This document shows positions 27,733 to 37,411 of a stretch of DNA of 64,000 nt, piece after piece. The translations under genes and the position numbers were made by a program. The notes under the pieces are model-generated. The model saw only the letters and a program-made list of their open reading frames with translations, ran no database searches and had not been told where the DNA came from. Every line of letters starts with the position of its first letter. Within the stretch, counting starts at the first letter, position 1. The stretch comes from Candidatus Cloacimonadota bacterium (GTDB lineage Bacteria > Cloacimonadota > Cloacimonadia > Cloacimonadales > Cloacimonadaceae). The stretch spans positions 55,365 to 119,364 of the forward strand of contig JAKOXG010000022.1 of assembly GCA_029781115.1 (NCBI GenBank), in the 5' to 3' direction.

Positions 27733-30700
27733 TTAGAGGTTTATCTCCACCCACACACCCAGTCTGAAGGTGCGCAGGCCATCATCTCTGCGCTTATCTG
27801 AGGTGATTTCATAGGTTCCGGTGAGGTCGCCACGGATGTCTTGATTGAATTGGTAGCTAGCTCCCGGAGTGAAGGCCAGACGCGTGGTGTCCCTATCTAT
27901 CTGGTGGTTTCCTTCGCGGCCGGTGGTGTCGTCCAGATTCTTTTCATACACGAAAGCCAGGCTGGAGGTAAGCTCGTTGTTGATGTGGATCTTCTTCTTG
28001 GTAAAAGGCACGGTGAAGCCGCGTCCGCCTCTGAAGGAATAGGAGATATTACCATTGAGGCTGCGGGAAGAGGTGAGCTTTACGATTTTGTAAGTTTCCA
28101 TGTCTGTGGTATTGGTGCTGTTCATCATGCTAAAGCTCAGGTTGGTGCTCACTTTCTTAAAGAGAGTTCCGGCAAAGCCGATCAGCGGGTTGAGGGCATA
28201 GCTGACCGTTTCTTGCTTGGGTTGATCCCAGTCTATATTGCCACTGGCTCGGACGGACTTTTGGAAACCGGTATTGAGGCGCGAGCCAGAGATATAATTT
28301 CCCAATCCCACCCACTTTTCTGCCTCCATGACGCTGAGCGTAATATCAGGGAAGGTGATTGCGGTATTTTGGTTGCTGGCGTTGGAATAGCGCTTGTTGA
28401 TGGTATAGGAGTAGTTTATTACGCTATCCAATTGACGCGTAAACATGATGCCGCTGGAGAGGGTGAAGGTATTGTCGTTGCCGGTAGCATCGAGGAAGTC
28501 CGCGGGCACGCTGTGAGGCAAGCCGATCTGGAAGGCAAAAGGCGGCCTGTCTTCCTTGCGCGTATAGTTCATGGCATAGGTGTTTTGATAGGACGCACTG
28601 ATGTTTTTGATCTTGGAAAGATAGCCGATCAGCAGAGCAGGGAGGTATTTCACACCCTTGGGCGGGACATAAGCTCTACCGGGATCGTCTCCCTGATAGG
28701 ATGCACCGGGACCGAAGCCCACGCCGTCCTTGCCATCCATACCTTCTCCAAAAGGATCTTTGAAATCTCCACCAAATGGATCCTTATAATCTCCGCCGTA
28801 AGGATCTTTGTAGTCTCCACCGAAGGGGTCTTTATAATCATCTTTGGGTGGAGACCAGAAGTCAGCTTCTTCTTTCTTGCGTCTTTCCTCTTCTTCCATG
28901 CGCATCTTTTCTTCTTCTTCCCATTTCTGCTTCTCTTCTTCGCTCATTTCCTCTTCTTTTGAGGGCTCCTTCTTATCCTTGGCTTCGGGATCCAGCTCTT
29001 TATCTTTGTCTTTCACCCCTTCGGAAGCTGCGGCTTGCTCAGCTGCTTTCTTTGCCTCCTTGGCCGCTTTTCTGGCCTGATATTTGCGGGTAATGTTTTG
29101 AGCCCAGGCACCCAGCAGCGTGGAGTTTTGCAGGCTCAGGTTTGCCCTCAAGCCCCGATTGACGTTTCCGTCGCTTTGATACACCTCCACTTGCGTGCCG
29201 CTGGTACTGTCATAGTAGCGTCTTTGTGTTTCGGTATAGCGTGTGTTTGCGCTGGCGGTGAAGGTCATAAATTTGCGCAGGTAGTTGGGATTGTAATTCA
29301 GACCAAAGTCTTGCACGTATTCGGTGAGTTTACCGATGTTGAATTCCTTCCAGTAGGCCTTTTGGTTGAAGTCTCGTTTGGTATTGAGCCTGCCCGTGAG
29401 GCCGATGTCGCTGGTGAGGCTCCAGTTGACATTGGAGTCGGTAGTCAAAAGCTTGGTGGGCAACACACCCTGCCGCGGGAACCAATAGGTCACATGTTGG
29501 CCGTCTATCATGCGCCGCTCCCAGTTTTCACTTTTAGGATCGGTGCTGTTGAAGGTGATGCTGTTGTTCCAAGTGGAAGGGAACCAGCCCAGACGATAGT
29601 TTTTCCAGAGATTAAAGCTCACTTTATCGCTGGGAAAGCCAAGGTTATAGTTGACGGTGCCACGCACGCTGAAGGTGCTGTCCCGACTGGTGGGCTGATT
29701 GCGCACGGAGCTCTCCACACGTCCGCTCAGCGCGGTGCGGTAGATGGTGTATTCCAATATCTTGCTCTTGGGCGGGCTCTTGAGGCTAAAGGCAAAATCC
29801 GCCGCATAGAGCAGGCTTTCGTTGCGCTCTCTCAGCTTGGTGCTGTCTGCATCGATGCTGCTGCGCAGGAGGTCTGAATTGGCACGGTAGCGAGGGATAC
29901 CCAGAGAATAGTTGCGCACCAGAGTGACGGGAATGTCCACGCTCCAATTGCGCGGGAACAGCCTTCCCAGGAAGTATTTGTTGGAAATATTGAGCGAGGT
30001 GGTGCTGGTGAAAGTGTTGCTGCGCCCTCGCTGGATGTTGGGATTGAAGTTCTCGCTCTTTTCTTCATAGTCGACGTCGAAGGTGCTGACATCTGCAAAA
30101 GCCGCATTGAGAGATACCCGCTTGGCTACTCCCATATCCTCATAGGGATCCAGGAGTTGCAGCTCATCAAAATATATCATGCCGTTGTAGACTTGGTTTC
30201 CAGCCGGATTGGCCACTCCCAGACAGATGTCTCTGATGGTGGAAAGAGTGGGACGTCCCCTAAAGCTAAAGCGCGTATTTTCATCCACTTGGATAAACCC
30301 AGATGTGGTATCCGGATTGGCCTCTCTCAGCTTGGCGATATCTGACAATTCCCAGGTGAACATCAGCCACTTATCCTGATCCATAGCCAATTCCCAAGGA
30401 TTGATCTCCACCCGTTGCTTGATCTCGTAATAGGTATATTCATCTGCGCCCAAACGCAACACCATATCCACATTGCCGGGATGGCTTTCTCCGGTTCTGA
30501 GAGCTTCGGGATATACAAAGAGCCTCAGCTTTCCATAGGAGAGCAGACTGTAAGCATCGATGGAGCGTTGACGCAGCAGCACCTGATGCCCTGCTTGCAG
30601 CTTCTTGGTTTCCAAGGTGAGGGAGGATTCCACGCTCTGCCTGCGGTCTTGGATGTATACGGTTCCTTCGGGAGGCCGGTAGTGGCTGCTGGTCTGATTG

Positions 30701-33700
30701 GTAACGATTCCCGAGAGATAGGTGGTTCCCAGCGCTGCAACCACATCTTCAGTGAGCTCGATATTGCCTTCAGTGCGCACACCAAAATCCTGCCACTTAT
30801 TGCCCACGATAGCCATATCTGCGATATAAACCCTGGCTGGCAGGTCGGTCTGCAACCAGATTCTGGCGTAGGAAATGCGGCTCATGGAGGGTTGCACGCC
30901 GGTAGCAGAGTCTGTAAAGATGTTGTAGGCAGCCGGATCATGCAGAGGGATGCGATAGAGGCGCCAGCCGCTGTGGTTCTCGTTTATCAGGTGTTCTGTG
31001 CCGTTGAGCGCAAAGCTATAGCTGAAGTATCTGTTCACTTGATCCAAGATACCATTTCCGTTGAGGTCTTCGGTATCCAAGACCCTGTTTCCCTCCGTGC
31101 CATTGATGCCGGGCCAAGTCTCATTGTGGTGATTTTGCAATACCGCCGGACAGATATCGTTGGGATCGGCTCCTGGCGTGCCTTGTTTGCGTCCATCCAA
31201 GCCTATATCCTCTTCCAGAGTGAGCACACCGTCTCCGTTGAGGTCTTCCGAATTGAGCACTCCCAGACCGCCATTTTCGGTGTAAAAGTCTTCACTGATG
31301 TCGCCCAAGTCCACAGTCATGATGGGGTTGGGTATCTCCTCATCGGTCTTTACATCCAGCTTCACCAGCAGTTCTATATATTTCTTTTGGTTAAAATCCA
31401 GTTGGTTGCCCAGATATTTCATCACACCCGCCCAGCTCTGTTGGGTAGAGCCGGCCACACCCAATTTGGCAGGAGTATTCTTGAGAGCCAGCACGGTCAC
31501 ATACTCGTTCTTTTCACGATCCGTAAGCGTTTCCGGATCATCCACCAGCTCTTGCCTGCGCACGTTTTTGGGGTTATACCAGTTCGGTATTCCTTTGGCC
31601 AGGTTATAGCCATAGGGTTTGCTGGCCCTTACCCAAGAGCTCATCGTGACGGGCAAGGGATATGAATCCATGATGGATTCCATGTCGTCCAGATAGATGT
31701 TGTCCTTCTTGCCTTTGGGGTCTCCATAGATATTGGGCATGGTGTAGGCGATTTCGCCGGAAAGACTGAAGCGCGATTCTGCCGTGGTGCTGATCAGTGG
31801 TAACTTATCTATCCAGCGTGTAACAAACTTGGGCTTGTAGGTGATGTTACCATCGATGTTAGCCAGGATCATTTCGATGTTTTCATTGCCGATCCTGGGA
31901 CGCTTGTCAGACACATTCTCGCTGCGATAGATGAAGGTGCCGCCCAGCTTGGCCCAATCCGTAAAGTTCCAATCCATGCGCACGCCCGCCAGGGTCTTGC
32001 TGGCGACGTCAAACATGCCCCGGAACTCATAATCCACCTCGATCTTGGCATCGGGGTCTTTACCCGCTGGGGTGAGGAATGTGATGCGCCCCGAGTCGTA
32101 ATCCACAAGGTAATCCAGGTTTTCCTTGAGCTCCAGCGAGTTTACCTTCACTCTCACGCTACCCTTGAGGATATTGGCTTGATTGAGCTCCAGCACATCA
32201 CGGCCGATCTTTCCCTTCACGGTGAGGAAGATGTTTGTATCCAGAGGGTTGATGCTATAGCTATCATTTTCAAGGCGATAGATGATGCCGTCTCCCAGGG
32301 GCTCAAAAGGCCAGAGCATGGGGATGATGATGAGCCCTGAGACCAAGTTCACGGTAGCATCGCTGCCATCCACGCGTGAGTCACCATTGCTATCCATGCG
32401 CAGGTAATCTGTATAGCGCACATTTTGCCCCACGTTGAGGCTATCCGGCACAAAGTAGTTGCGCGTGCGGTCTGTATTTTCGGTATAGATTTCCAGCTGG
32501 AAGCCATCGTTGCGGATGTTGGTGCTGTACATCTGATACACGTTTCGCATCTGATAATCCCAGGTGCTATTGGGGTTGTCCGGCTCATATCGTTGGTTAT
32601 AATTGCGCAGGATTTTGGCGTAGAGCGTGTCTGATTCGGCCTGCTGCGGCGTAATGATGGGCATATCTATTCCGCCGCGGGTGGTATAGCGCACCCCCAC
32701 TATGTGCGAGGTAAGCACATTTCGGTTTATCTGGATGATACCGCTATCATAGTCGGTGGTAAAGTCTGCCCCCTCCATCAGTTCATCCCAGTTCAGCTGG
32801 TAGCTTTGCCCGTTGATAGTGATGACTTCTCCCGGGGCGGAACCCACGTTGTTGGTGGCCACGAGGTCATCGATATACACCTTCACAGTTCCCGGAGCGG
32901 GCAGCAGCATAGGTTCCTTGATCAACCAAGCTCCATCGGGTGCGGTGCGGATGGCGTTGTTTGCATAGCCCGCTTTACAATCCGGATCGCCTTCTTCATA
33001 GAGCTGATACAGGTCTTGCGGCTTTTCCAGATAAAACATGGTGCGGGTGGTATATTGCTTACTATCAAAGATGGTGGAGTCCGCCTGACTGGTGCCGATG
33101 TAGCTCTGGGTATTTTTTTGGCTCTCTTCTTTACTGGCGATCAGCGTGACATCCAGATCCCCATACTTGAGTTTGGAAGACACGCCAAACAGTCCCTGAG
33201 AGCTGGTTGAATACGAGATATAGCGCGAACCGGAAAGCGACAGGGTGATGTTTCCGGCTTCGATGGATTGCACCAATTCATCTTCTGTGCCCGTGTATTT
33301 GATGCTCACGTTGTTGGGATCAAAGAATTGCTCATCCTGCTTGCTGTTATACTTCAGGTTCACGTCTATCTTATCGCCAATCTTACCCGAGAGCCTCAGG
33401 TTTGTCTCCTGTTCCATCTTGAGGTCAAAGCGGCTCTTGGAGCTGGTTTCATAGATGGGCTGCAACTTGCGTTTGGTGCTGCCTGCCTCGAGGGTCAGCT
33501 TTTGAGTTCCATCCAGATTGAGCCGTCCCGCCGAGGAGCCCAAGAACTTCTTCACCGCCTTGGGCATGGCAATGGAAGGCAGCTCCAGCTTAAATTCTCC
33601 GATCAAGCCGCTGGTGGTAACCACCGTCTGCTGCCGCTTGGTTTTCACCTGAGAAAAGTAGCTCTTGCGGAATGTTTTACGTTGCAGGGAATCGAAGTAA

Positions 33701-33993
33701 CTATCAAAAGAAATGACCCTGTCCGGAGTGACCTTCATATCGTCTATCAGTGTAGAGATGATCACCCGCCGGTTGTCAAAATCTATCTTTTCCTTGGTGG
33801 TAGGCGCCAGATTATTCACCAAAAGCTGCCTCTGCTTGATGTAGCCAATGCCTTTGTCAAATTTGTAAAAGAGCACCTTATTATCCAAGAGCGGCTGGTA
33901 ACCCTCCAGATACAGGTGCAGAGGAAACACATTGGCAAACAGGCTTCCAAAGATGACAAGCCCGATCAGGCAGAGCAGAATCCTTTTGATCAT
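27733..33993 (-). CDS. sprA: SprA/Sov-type T9SS outer-membrane translocon
   Basis: A 2,086-residue outer-membrane protein with signal peptide. SprA/Sov landmarks include RYTTRGGIDMPIITP, the paired YLDDMES and LPVTMSSWVRAS, LAKGIPNWYNPKN, GDISEDFYTENGGLGVLN and the long C-terminal series of amphipathic strands ending in VWVEINL. Three EF-hand-like DxNxDG loops are visible (around nt 32370, 31235 and 31060). The family forms the protein-conducting barrel of the type IX secretion system; known members have about 2,400-2,500 residues. Residues about 1635-1760 are an unusual charged, low-complexity insertion ending in four KDPFG repeats. AAGGGG precedes the ATG. The gene starts 10 nt after coaX and is followed after 58 nt by the PorZ-like gene. 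Confidence 0.9.
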   Translation of the reverse strand: MIKRILLCLIGLVIFGSLFANVFPLHLYLEGYQPLLDNKVLFYKFDKGIGYIKQRQLLVNNLAPTTKEKIDFDNRRVIISTLIDDMKVTPDRVISFDSYFDSLQRKTFRKSYFSQVKTKRQQTVVTTSGLIGEFKLELPSIAMPKAVKKFLGSSAGRLNLDGTQKLTLEAGSTKRKLQPIYETSSKSRFDLKMEQETNLRLSGKIGDKIDVNLKYNSKQDEQFFDPNNVSIKYTGTEDELVQSIEAGNITLSLSGSRYISYSTSSQGLFGVSSKLKYGDLDVTLIASKEESQKNTQSYIGTSQADSTIFDSKQYTTRTMFYLEKPQDLYQLYEEGDPDCKAGYANNAIRTAPDGAWLIKEPMLLPAPGTVKVYIDDLVATNNVGSAPGEVITINGQSYQLNWDELMEGADFTTDYDSGIIQINRNVLTSHIVGVRYTTRGGIDMPIITPQQAESDTLYAKILRNYNQRYEPDNPNSTWDYQMRNVYQMYSTNIRNDGFQLEIYTENTDRTRNYFVPDSLNVGQNVRYTDYLRMDSNGDSRVDGSDATVNLVSGLIIIPMLWPFEPLGDGIIYRLENDSYSINPLDTNIFLTVKGKIGRDVLELNQANILKGSVRVKVNSLELKENLDYLVDYDSGRITFLTPAGKDPDAKIEVDYEFRGMFDVASKTLAGVRMDWNFTDWAKLGGTFIYRSENVSDKRPRIGNENIEMILANIDGNITYKPKFVTRWIDKLPLISTTAESRFSLSGEIAYTMPNIYGDPKGKKDNIYLDDMESIMDSYPLPVTMSSWVRASKPYGYNLAKGIPNWYNPKNVRRQELVDDPETLTDREKNEYVTVLALKNTPAKLGVAGSTQQSWAGVMKYLGNQLDFNQKKYIELLVKLDVKTDEEIPNPIMTVDLGDISEDFYTENGGLGVLNSEDLNGDGVLTLEEDIGLDGRKQGTPGADPNDICPAVLQNHHNETWPGINGTEGNRVLDTEDLNGNGILDQVNRYFSYSFALNGTEHLINENHSGWRLYRIPLHDPAAYNIFTDSATGVQPSMSRISYARIWLQTDLPARVYIADMAIVGNKWQDFGVRTEGNIELTEDVVAALGTTYLSGIVTNQTSSHYRPPEGTVYIQDRRQSVESSLTLETKKLQAGHQVLLRQRSIDAYSLLSYGKLRLFVYPEALRTGESHPGNVDMVLRLGADEYTYYEIKQRVEINPWELAMDQDKWLMFTWELSDIAKLREANPDTTSGFIQVDENTRFSFRGRPTLSTIRDICLGVANPAGNQVYNGMIYFDELQLLDPYEDMGVAKRVSLNAAFADVSTFDVDYEEKSENFNPNIQRGRSNTFTSTTSLNISNKYFLGRLFPRNWSVDIPVTLVRNYSLGIPRYRANSDLLRSSIDADSTKLRERNESLLYAADFAFSLKSPPKSKILEYTIYRTALSGRVESSVRNQPTSRDSTFSVRGTVNYNLGFPSDKVSFNLWKNYRLGWFPSTWNNSITFNSTDPKSENWERRMIDGQHVTYWFPRQGVLPTKLLTTDSNVNWSLTSDIGLTGRLNTKRDFNQKAYWKEFNIGKLTEYVQDFGLNYNPNYLRKFMTFTASANTRYTETQRRYYDSTSGTQVEVYQSDGNVNRGLRANLSLQNSTLLGAWAQNITRKYQARKAAKEAKKAAEQAAASEGVKDKDKELDPEAKDKKEPSKEEEMSEEEKQKWEEEEKMRMEEEERRKKEEADFWSPPKDDYKDPFGGDYKDPYGGDYKDPFGGDFKDPFGEGMDGKDGVGFGPGASYQGDDPGRAYVPPKGVKYLPALLIGYLSKIKNISASYQNTYAMNYTRKEDRPPFAFQIGLPHSVPADFLDATGNDNTFTLSSGIMFTRQLDSVINYSYTINKRYSNASNQNTAITFPDITLSVMEAEKWVGLGNYISGSRLNTGFQKSVRASGNIDWDQPKQETVSYALNPLIGFAGTLFKKVSTNLSFSMMNSTNTTDMETYKIVKLTSSRSLNGNISYSFRGGRGFTVPFTKKKIHINNELTSSLAFVYEKNLDDTTGREGNHQIDRDTTRLAFTPGASYQFNQDIRGDLTGTYEITSDKRRDDGLRTFRLGVWVEINL
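28747..28842 (-). repeat. Four tandem 24-bp units in sprA (KDPFG repeats)
   Basis: Four in-frame 24-bp units encode DDYKDPFG, GDYKDPYG, GDYKDPFG and GDFKDPFG. They follow a stretch rich in Glu and Lys (28843-29090). The units differ by several silent changes, so they are not a very recent expansion. Confidence 0.9.
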
Positions 33994-34003
33994 AGCCCCT
34001 TGA

Positions 34004-34840
34004 TTATTTACCAGTTTGCCGCTCTTGGAAAGCTAAATAAAGCCCCTGGAGCGTGAGGTCGGGCATATGGATAAAGCTTGAATCCAAATACTCCATGATG
34101 GATGCAGACAAGCCGCCCGTAACCAACACCGGCGCATTGGGATAAATGCCGTGCAGCTCTTGAGCAAAGCCTTTGATCATATAGACATGCCCGCGCACAA
34201 TGCCGGAGAGGATAGACTCTCGCGTGTTGGTGCCGATCAACTCTGTAGGCCGCTCCAGCTTTATCGTTTTCAAAAGCGAAGCACCCTGACCCAAGCTCTT
34301 GAGAGAAAGCTCCAAACCGGGCACGATGACGCCACCCTCAAAGCAGCCTTCACGGCTCACCACCTGGATTGTGGTAGCTGTGCCCAAGTCTATGATTATG
34401 CAATGATGCTTGTATATCTTCCAAGCGGCAAAGGCGTTAACTATCAAATCCGGCCCGATGAAAGAGGGATCATCAACCTTGAAACTCAGCCCCAGATCGC
34501 TTAGAGCATTGACCTCATACACAGATGCCTGAAACTCGTTTTCTGCCAGCTTCTTCCACTCATCCGTGAGCTCGGGCACCACGCTGCTGATCACCATCTG
34601 CCGGATGATCACATCATCCATCTGGGCAAGCTCAAGGTGCAAGAGGATGCTATAATCCTTGTAGCTATTGCCTTTTTTGCTGGCAAACAGCAACCTGCGG
34701 ATCAAACGCGATCCGTCAAACAGGCCAACAACAACCGTGCTGTTGCCTATATCCACAGCCATGAGAAGTTCGCATCCCTTGGCAGTGCCGCTCTCATCCC
34801 CCAGCTTTTTTAAGCTGTCGGGTGTATTGGTATTGGGCAT
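34004..34840 (-). CDS. coaX: Type III pantothenate kinase
   Basis: About 278 residues of the CoaX family: the phosphate-1 motif AVDIGNSTVVVGLFDG, a central GPDLIVNAFAAW, the phosphate-2 motif IIIDLGTATTIQVV and GGVIVPGLELSLKSL. It phosphorylates pantothenate, the first step of CoA synthesis, in the cytoplasm and needs a monovalent cation. The family usually begins right at the DIGNS strand. Here an AAGGTGAG ribosome site selects ATG 34840 and adds 26 residues; ATG 34762 is the alternative. It is the first gene of a coaX-sprA-PorZ-like cluster (10 nt to sprA). Confidence 0.9.
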   Translation of the reverse strand: MPNTNTPDSLKKLGDESGTAKGCELLMAVDIGNSTVVVGLFDGSRLIRRLLFASKKGNSYKDYSILLHLELAQMDDVIIRQMVISSVVPELTDEWKKLAENEFQASVYEVNALSDLGLSFKVDDPSFIGPDLIVNAFAAWKIYKHHCIIIDLGTATTIQVVSREGCFEGGVIVPGLELSLKSLGQGASLLKTIKLERPTELIGTNTRESILSGIVRGHVYMIKGFAQELHGIYPNAPVLVTGGLSASIMEYLDSSFIHMPDLTLQGLYLAFQERQTGK

Positions 34841-34902
34841 AAATCTCACCTTAAAATTGAATTTGAAAATATGAAAAAGAATGGGGGACTATGGAGAAAT
34901 CA

Positions 34903-34930
34903 CAATTATTGGCTATTGCTTTTGTGTCAA
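34903..34930 (-). promoter_or_regulatory. Weak promoter candidate upstream of coaX
   Basis: TTGACA (34930-34925) and, after 16 bp, TAATTG (34908-34903) on the minus strand. The -35 is perfect and the -10 poor. It lies in the 237-bp gap between era and coaX, where no gene was seen. Confidence 0.3.
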
Positions 34931-35077
34931 TCGAAAAAACAGCCCCAAGCTGCAAGACAAATCTCCATATAGCTGAACCGATGACCAGCATGACCGGGGA
35001 ATTGACCTGTTCAGAGTGAGTTGCACAACCATCTCAATCCCTTGCCACGCCAACGTCTCCACTTTTTTAAAGATGCC

Positions 35078-35959
35078 TTAAAAGCCGATCTCCTTCAGAT
35101 TGCTCTTCTTTTTCCGCCAATTGGGCACCACCTTCACCCACAATTGCACCCGCACCGGCACGCCCAAAAACTCGCTCAGCTGCGCCTGTGCATACTCACG
35201 TATCTTCCTCAGACCTTCTCCCTTTTTGCCGATGACGATCACCTTCTGGCTGTGTCTGTCCAGCCAAATCTGCGCCTCAATCACCACTTGCTCCGGGTGC
35301 TCACGATAGCGCTCGATGATCACCGCCGCACTATAGGGAATTTCCTGTTGAAAGAGGTGAAAGATGGCTTCGCGGATCACCTCAGAGGCAAAGAAGCGCA
35401 CCGGCAGATCCGACAGCTGATCCTGTTCGTAGTAGGGATCATGGAAGGGTATATATTTCAGGATACTCTGCATCAAAGCATCCACATTTTCACCCGTGGT
35501 ACAGCTCACAAAGTGGCTTTCCTCGATCCTGACAGGCAGCAGCTTGATGAGCTCCTCCCTATCCACCTCCGGCTTGAGGTCTATCTTGTTGAAGACAGCG
35601 ATCTGATGCGCCGAGCTCTTTGCCAAAAGCTGCAAGACCTCGTTATCATAATCTGTAGGAAAGTCCGTCACATCGGTGATAAAGAGCACCAGATCAACGT
35701 CTTTGAAGCTGTCGTGCACGATGTCCAACATGCGGCTCTGCATCTCGTAGCGTGGCTTGAGGAAGCCAGGTGTATCGATGAAGATGATCTGCGCATCGTC
35801 CCGATTGAGGATGCCTTTGATGGCGTAGCGCGTGGTCTGAGGCTTGGCCGAGGTGATAGAGAGCTTCTCGCCCAGGATGCGGTTGAGAAAGGTGGATTTG
35901 CCCGTATTTGGCTTGCCGATGATGGCTACCCAACCACTGCGAAATGATGTGTCAGTCAT
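35078..35959 (-). CDS. era: GTPase Era
   Basis: A 293-residue GTPase with KH domain. G1 is GKPNTGKS (residues 15-22), followed by the switch threonines in KPQTTRYAIKG, G3 DTPGF, G4 NKID and a G5-like SCTTG. The C-terminal half has the KH domain with GKKGEGLRKIREYAQ and ends VQLWVKVVPNWRKK. Length and order are those of Era, which binds the 3' end of 16S rRNA and assists 30S subunit assembly at the membrane. It stands alone, between the rocD terminator hairpin and coaX. Confidence 0.95.
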   Translation of the reverse strand: MTDTSFRSGWVAIIGKPNTGKSTFLNRILGEKLSITSAKPQTTRYAIKGILNRDDAQIIFIDTPGFLKPRYEMQSRMLDIVHDSFKDVDLVLFITDVTDFPTDYDNEVLQLLAKSSAHQIAVFNKIDLKPEVDREELIKLLPVRIEESHFVSCTTGENVDALMQSILKYIPFHDPYYEQDQLSDLPVRFFASEVIREAIFHLFQQEIPYSAAVIIERYREHPEQVVIEAQIWLDRHSQKVIVIGKKGEGLRKIREYAQAQLSEFLGVPVRVQLWVKVVPNWRKKKSNLKEIGF

Positions 35960-36000
35960 GTGTTTCCCTTGATATTCAATCTGCGAAAATGCGCGGTTAC

Positions 36001-36036
36001 CACAATAAATCCGGCGTTTCCACCGGATTTATTGTG
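36001..36036 (-). terminator. Palindromic hairpin between rocD and era
   Basis: CACAATAAATCCGG (36001-36014) pairs perfectly with CCGGATTTATTGTG (36023-36036) across an 8-nt loop. There is no strong T-run on the minus strand, so it may be a weak terminator or an mRNA-end stabilising structure for rocD. Confidence 0.55.
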
Positions 36037-36064
36037 TTTATTGGAGTAACACGTTTTTATCGTT

Positions 36065-37306
36065 TTACAGCTCGGCAAACACACTCTTGATGATGTCGAT
36101 GCACTCATCGAGTTGTTCTTTGGTGATGACCAGAGGTGGTGCCAGGCGGATGATGTGACGGTGCGTGGGTTTGCAGAGCAAGCCCTTTTCTTTCAGCATC
36201 ACGCACACGTCCCAAGCTTCCAAGCCATCTTTGGGTTCCACCACGATGGCGTTGAGCAAGCCTTTACCGCGCACCAGTTTCAGCATGGGGTGATCTATCT
36301 TCTTCATTTCCTCGCGGAAATACATTCCCAGCTCATAGGAGCGTTCTGCCAGTTTCTCATCACGCAACACTTCCAGAGCGGCTTTGGCAGTGACGCAAGC
36401 CATGGGGAAGCCACCGTAGGTGGAGCCGTGTTCGCCGGGTTTGATGGTGAGCATGATCTCTTTGTCTGCCAGCACGGCGGAGACGGGCAACACACCACCG
36501 GAGAGGGCTTTACCCAGGATCAGGATGTCTGGGCGCACGTCTTCATAATCCACGGCAAGCATTTTGCCGGCGCGTGCCAGGCCGCTTTGGATCTCGTCTG
36601 CCACAAAGAGCACATTGTGTCTTTTGCAGTGATCATAGCAGGCTTTGAGGTAGCCATCATCCGGCACATACACGCCCGCTTCGCCCTGGATGGGTTCCAC
36701 GATGAAGGCGGCCACGTTTTTGCCGTGTTCATCCAGATATTTACCCAATGCGGCAGCGTCGTTGTAAGGCACGGTTACGATGCCGGGTGTGTAGGGACCA
36801 AAACCTCTGCGGCAACCCGGATCGGTGGATGCAGCGACGATGGAGATGGTGCGGCCGTGGAAGTTTCCTTCGCAGAAGACGAGGATGGCCTTATCTTCTT
36901 CGATGCCTTTGACATCGTAGCCCCATCTGCGGGACAGCTTCATGGCGGTTTCCACACCTTCTGCACCGGTGTTCATGGGCAAAACCATGTCGTAACCGAA
37001 GAATTCGGTAATAAACTTTTCATACTCACCCAGTTTGTTGTTGAAAAAAGCACGCGAGGTGAGGGTGAGCACCTTGGCTTGTTCGATCAAAGCGTTGATG
37101 ATCTTGGGATGGCAGTGTCCCTGGTTCACAGCGGAATAAGCAGAGAGAAAATCGTAATAACGGTTTCCTTCCGGGTCCCAGACAAACACTCCCTCTCCCT
37201 TGGCCAATACCACTGGCAGGGGATGATAGTTGTGAGCTCCATATCTGTCTTCCAGTTCCATTGCTTCAGCTGAGCTAATCGTTCCATACTTCAAATTTTG
37301 GTTCAT
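36065..37306 (-). CDS. rocD: Ornithine aminotransferase (ornithine-oxo-acid transaminase)
   Basis: A 413-residue class III PLP aminotransferase. Visible are [20 protein letters not shown], the PLP-binding [31 protein letters not shown] with the conserved Asp, and the Schiff-base lysine in [12 protein letters not shown], followed by GEHGSTYGG. The N-terminal block and overall length fit ornithine-delta-aminotransferase better than acetylornithine aminotransferase. It interconverts ornithine and glutamate semialdehyde, consistent with amino-acid fermentation. A strong GGAGG site precedes the ATG. No other arginine or ornithine gene is nearby. Confidence 0.85.
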   Translation of the reverse strand: MNQNLKYGTISSAEAMELEDRYGAHNYHPLPVVLAKGEGVFVWDPEGNRYYDFLSAYSAVNQGHCHPKIINALIEQAKVLTLTSRAFFNNKLGEYEKFITEFFGYDMVLPMNTGAEGVETAMKLSRRWGYDVKGIEEDKAILVFCEGNFHGRTISIVAASTDPGCRRGFGPYTPGIVTVPYNDAAALGKYLDEHGKNVAAFIVEPIQGEAGVYVPDDGYLKACYDHCKRHNVLFVADEIQSGLARAGKMLAVDYEDVRPDILILGKALSGGVLPVSAVLADKEIMLTIKPGEHGSTYGGFPMACVTAKAALEVLRDEKLAERSYELGMYFREEMKKIDHPMLKLVRGKGLLNAIVVEPKDGLEAWDVCVMLKEKGLLCKPTHRHIIRLAPPLVITKEQLDECIDIIKSVFAEL

Positions 37307-37411
37307 GACCTTCCTCCAGTCAGTCTGTTTTACTTTTCTATTGCAAAACCAATTCCTATCAGTGGCTTTAATGTCAAGTCTAAAATCTGTGTCTCATCAC
37401 AGCTCAGCTTC

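Noticed and set aside
27841..28962. A 373-codon plus-strand frame opposite sprA
   Set aside because: It lies antisense to the translocon and its composition mirrors the sprA codons.
36113..37273. A 386-codon plus-strand frame opposite rocD
   Set aside because: rocD is a clear gene on the other strand; the shadow has no domain pattern and arises from the codon bias of rocD.
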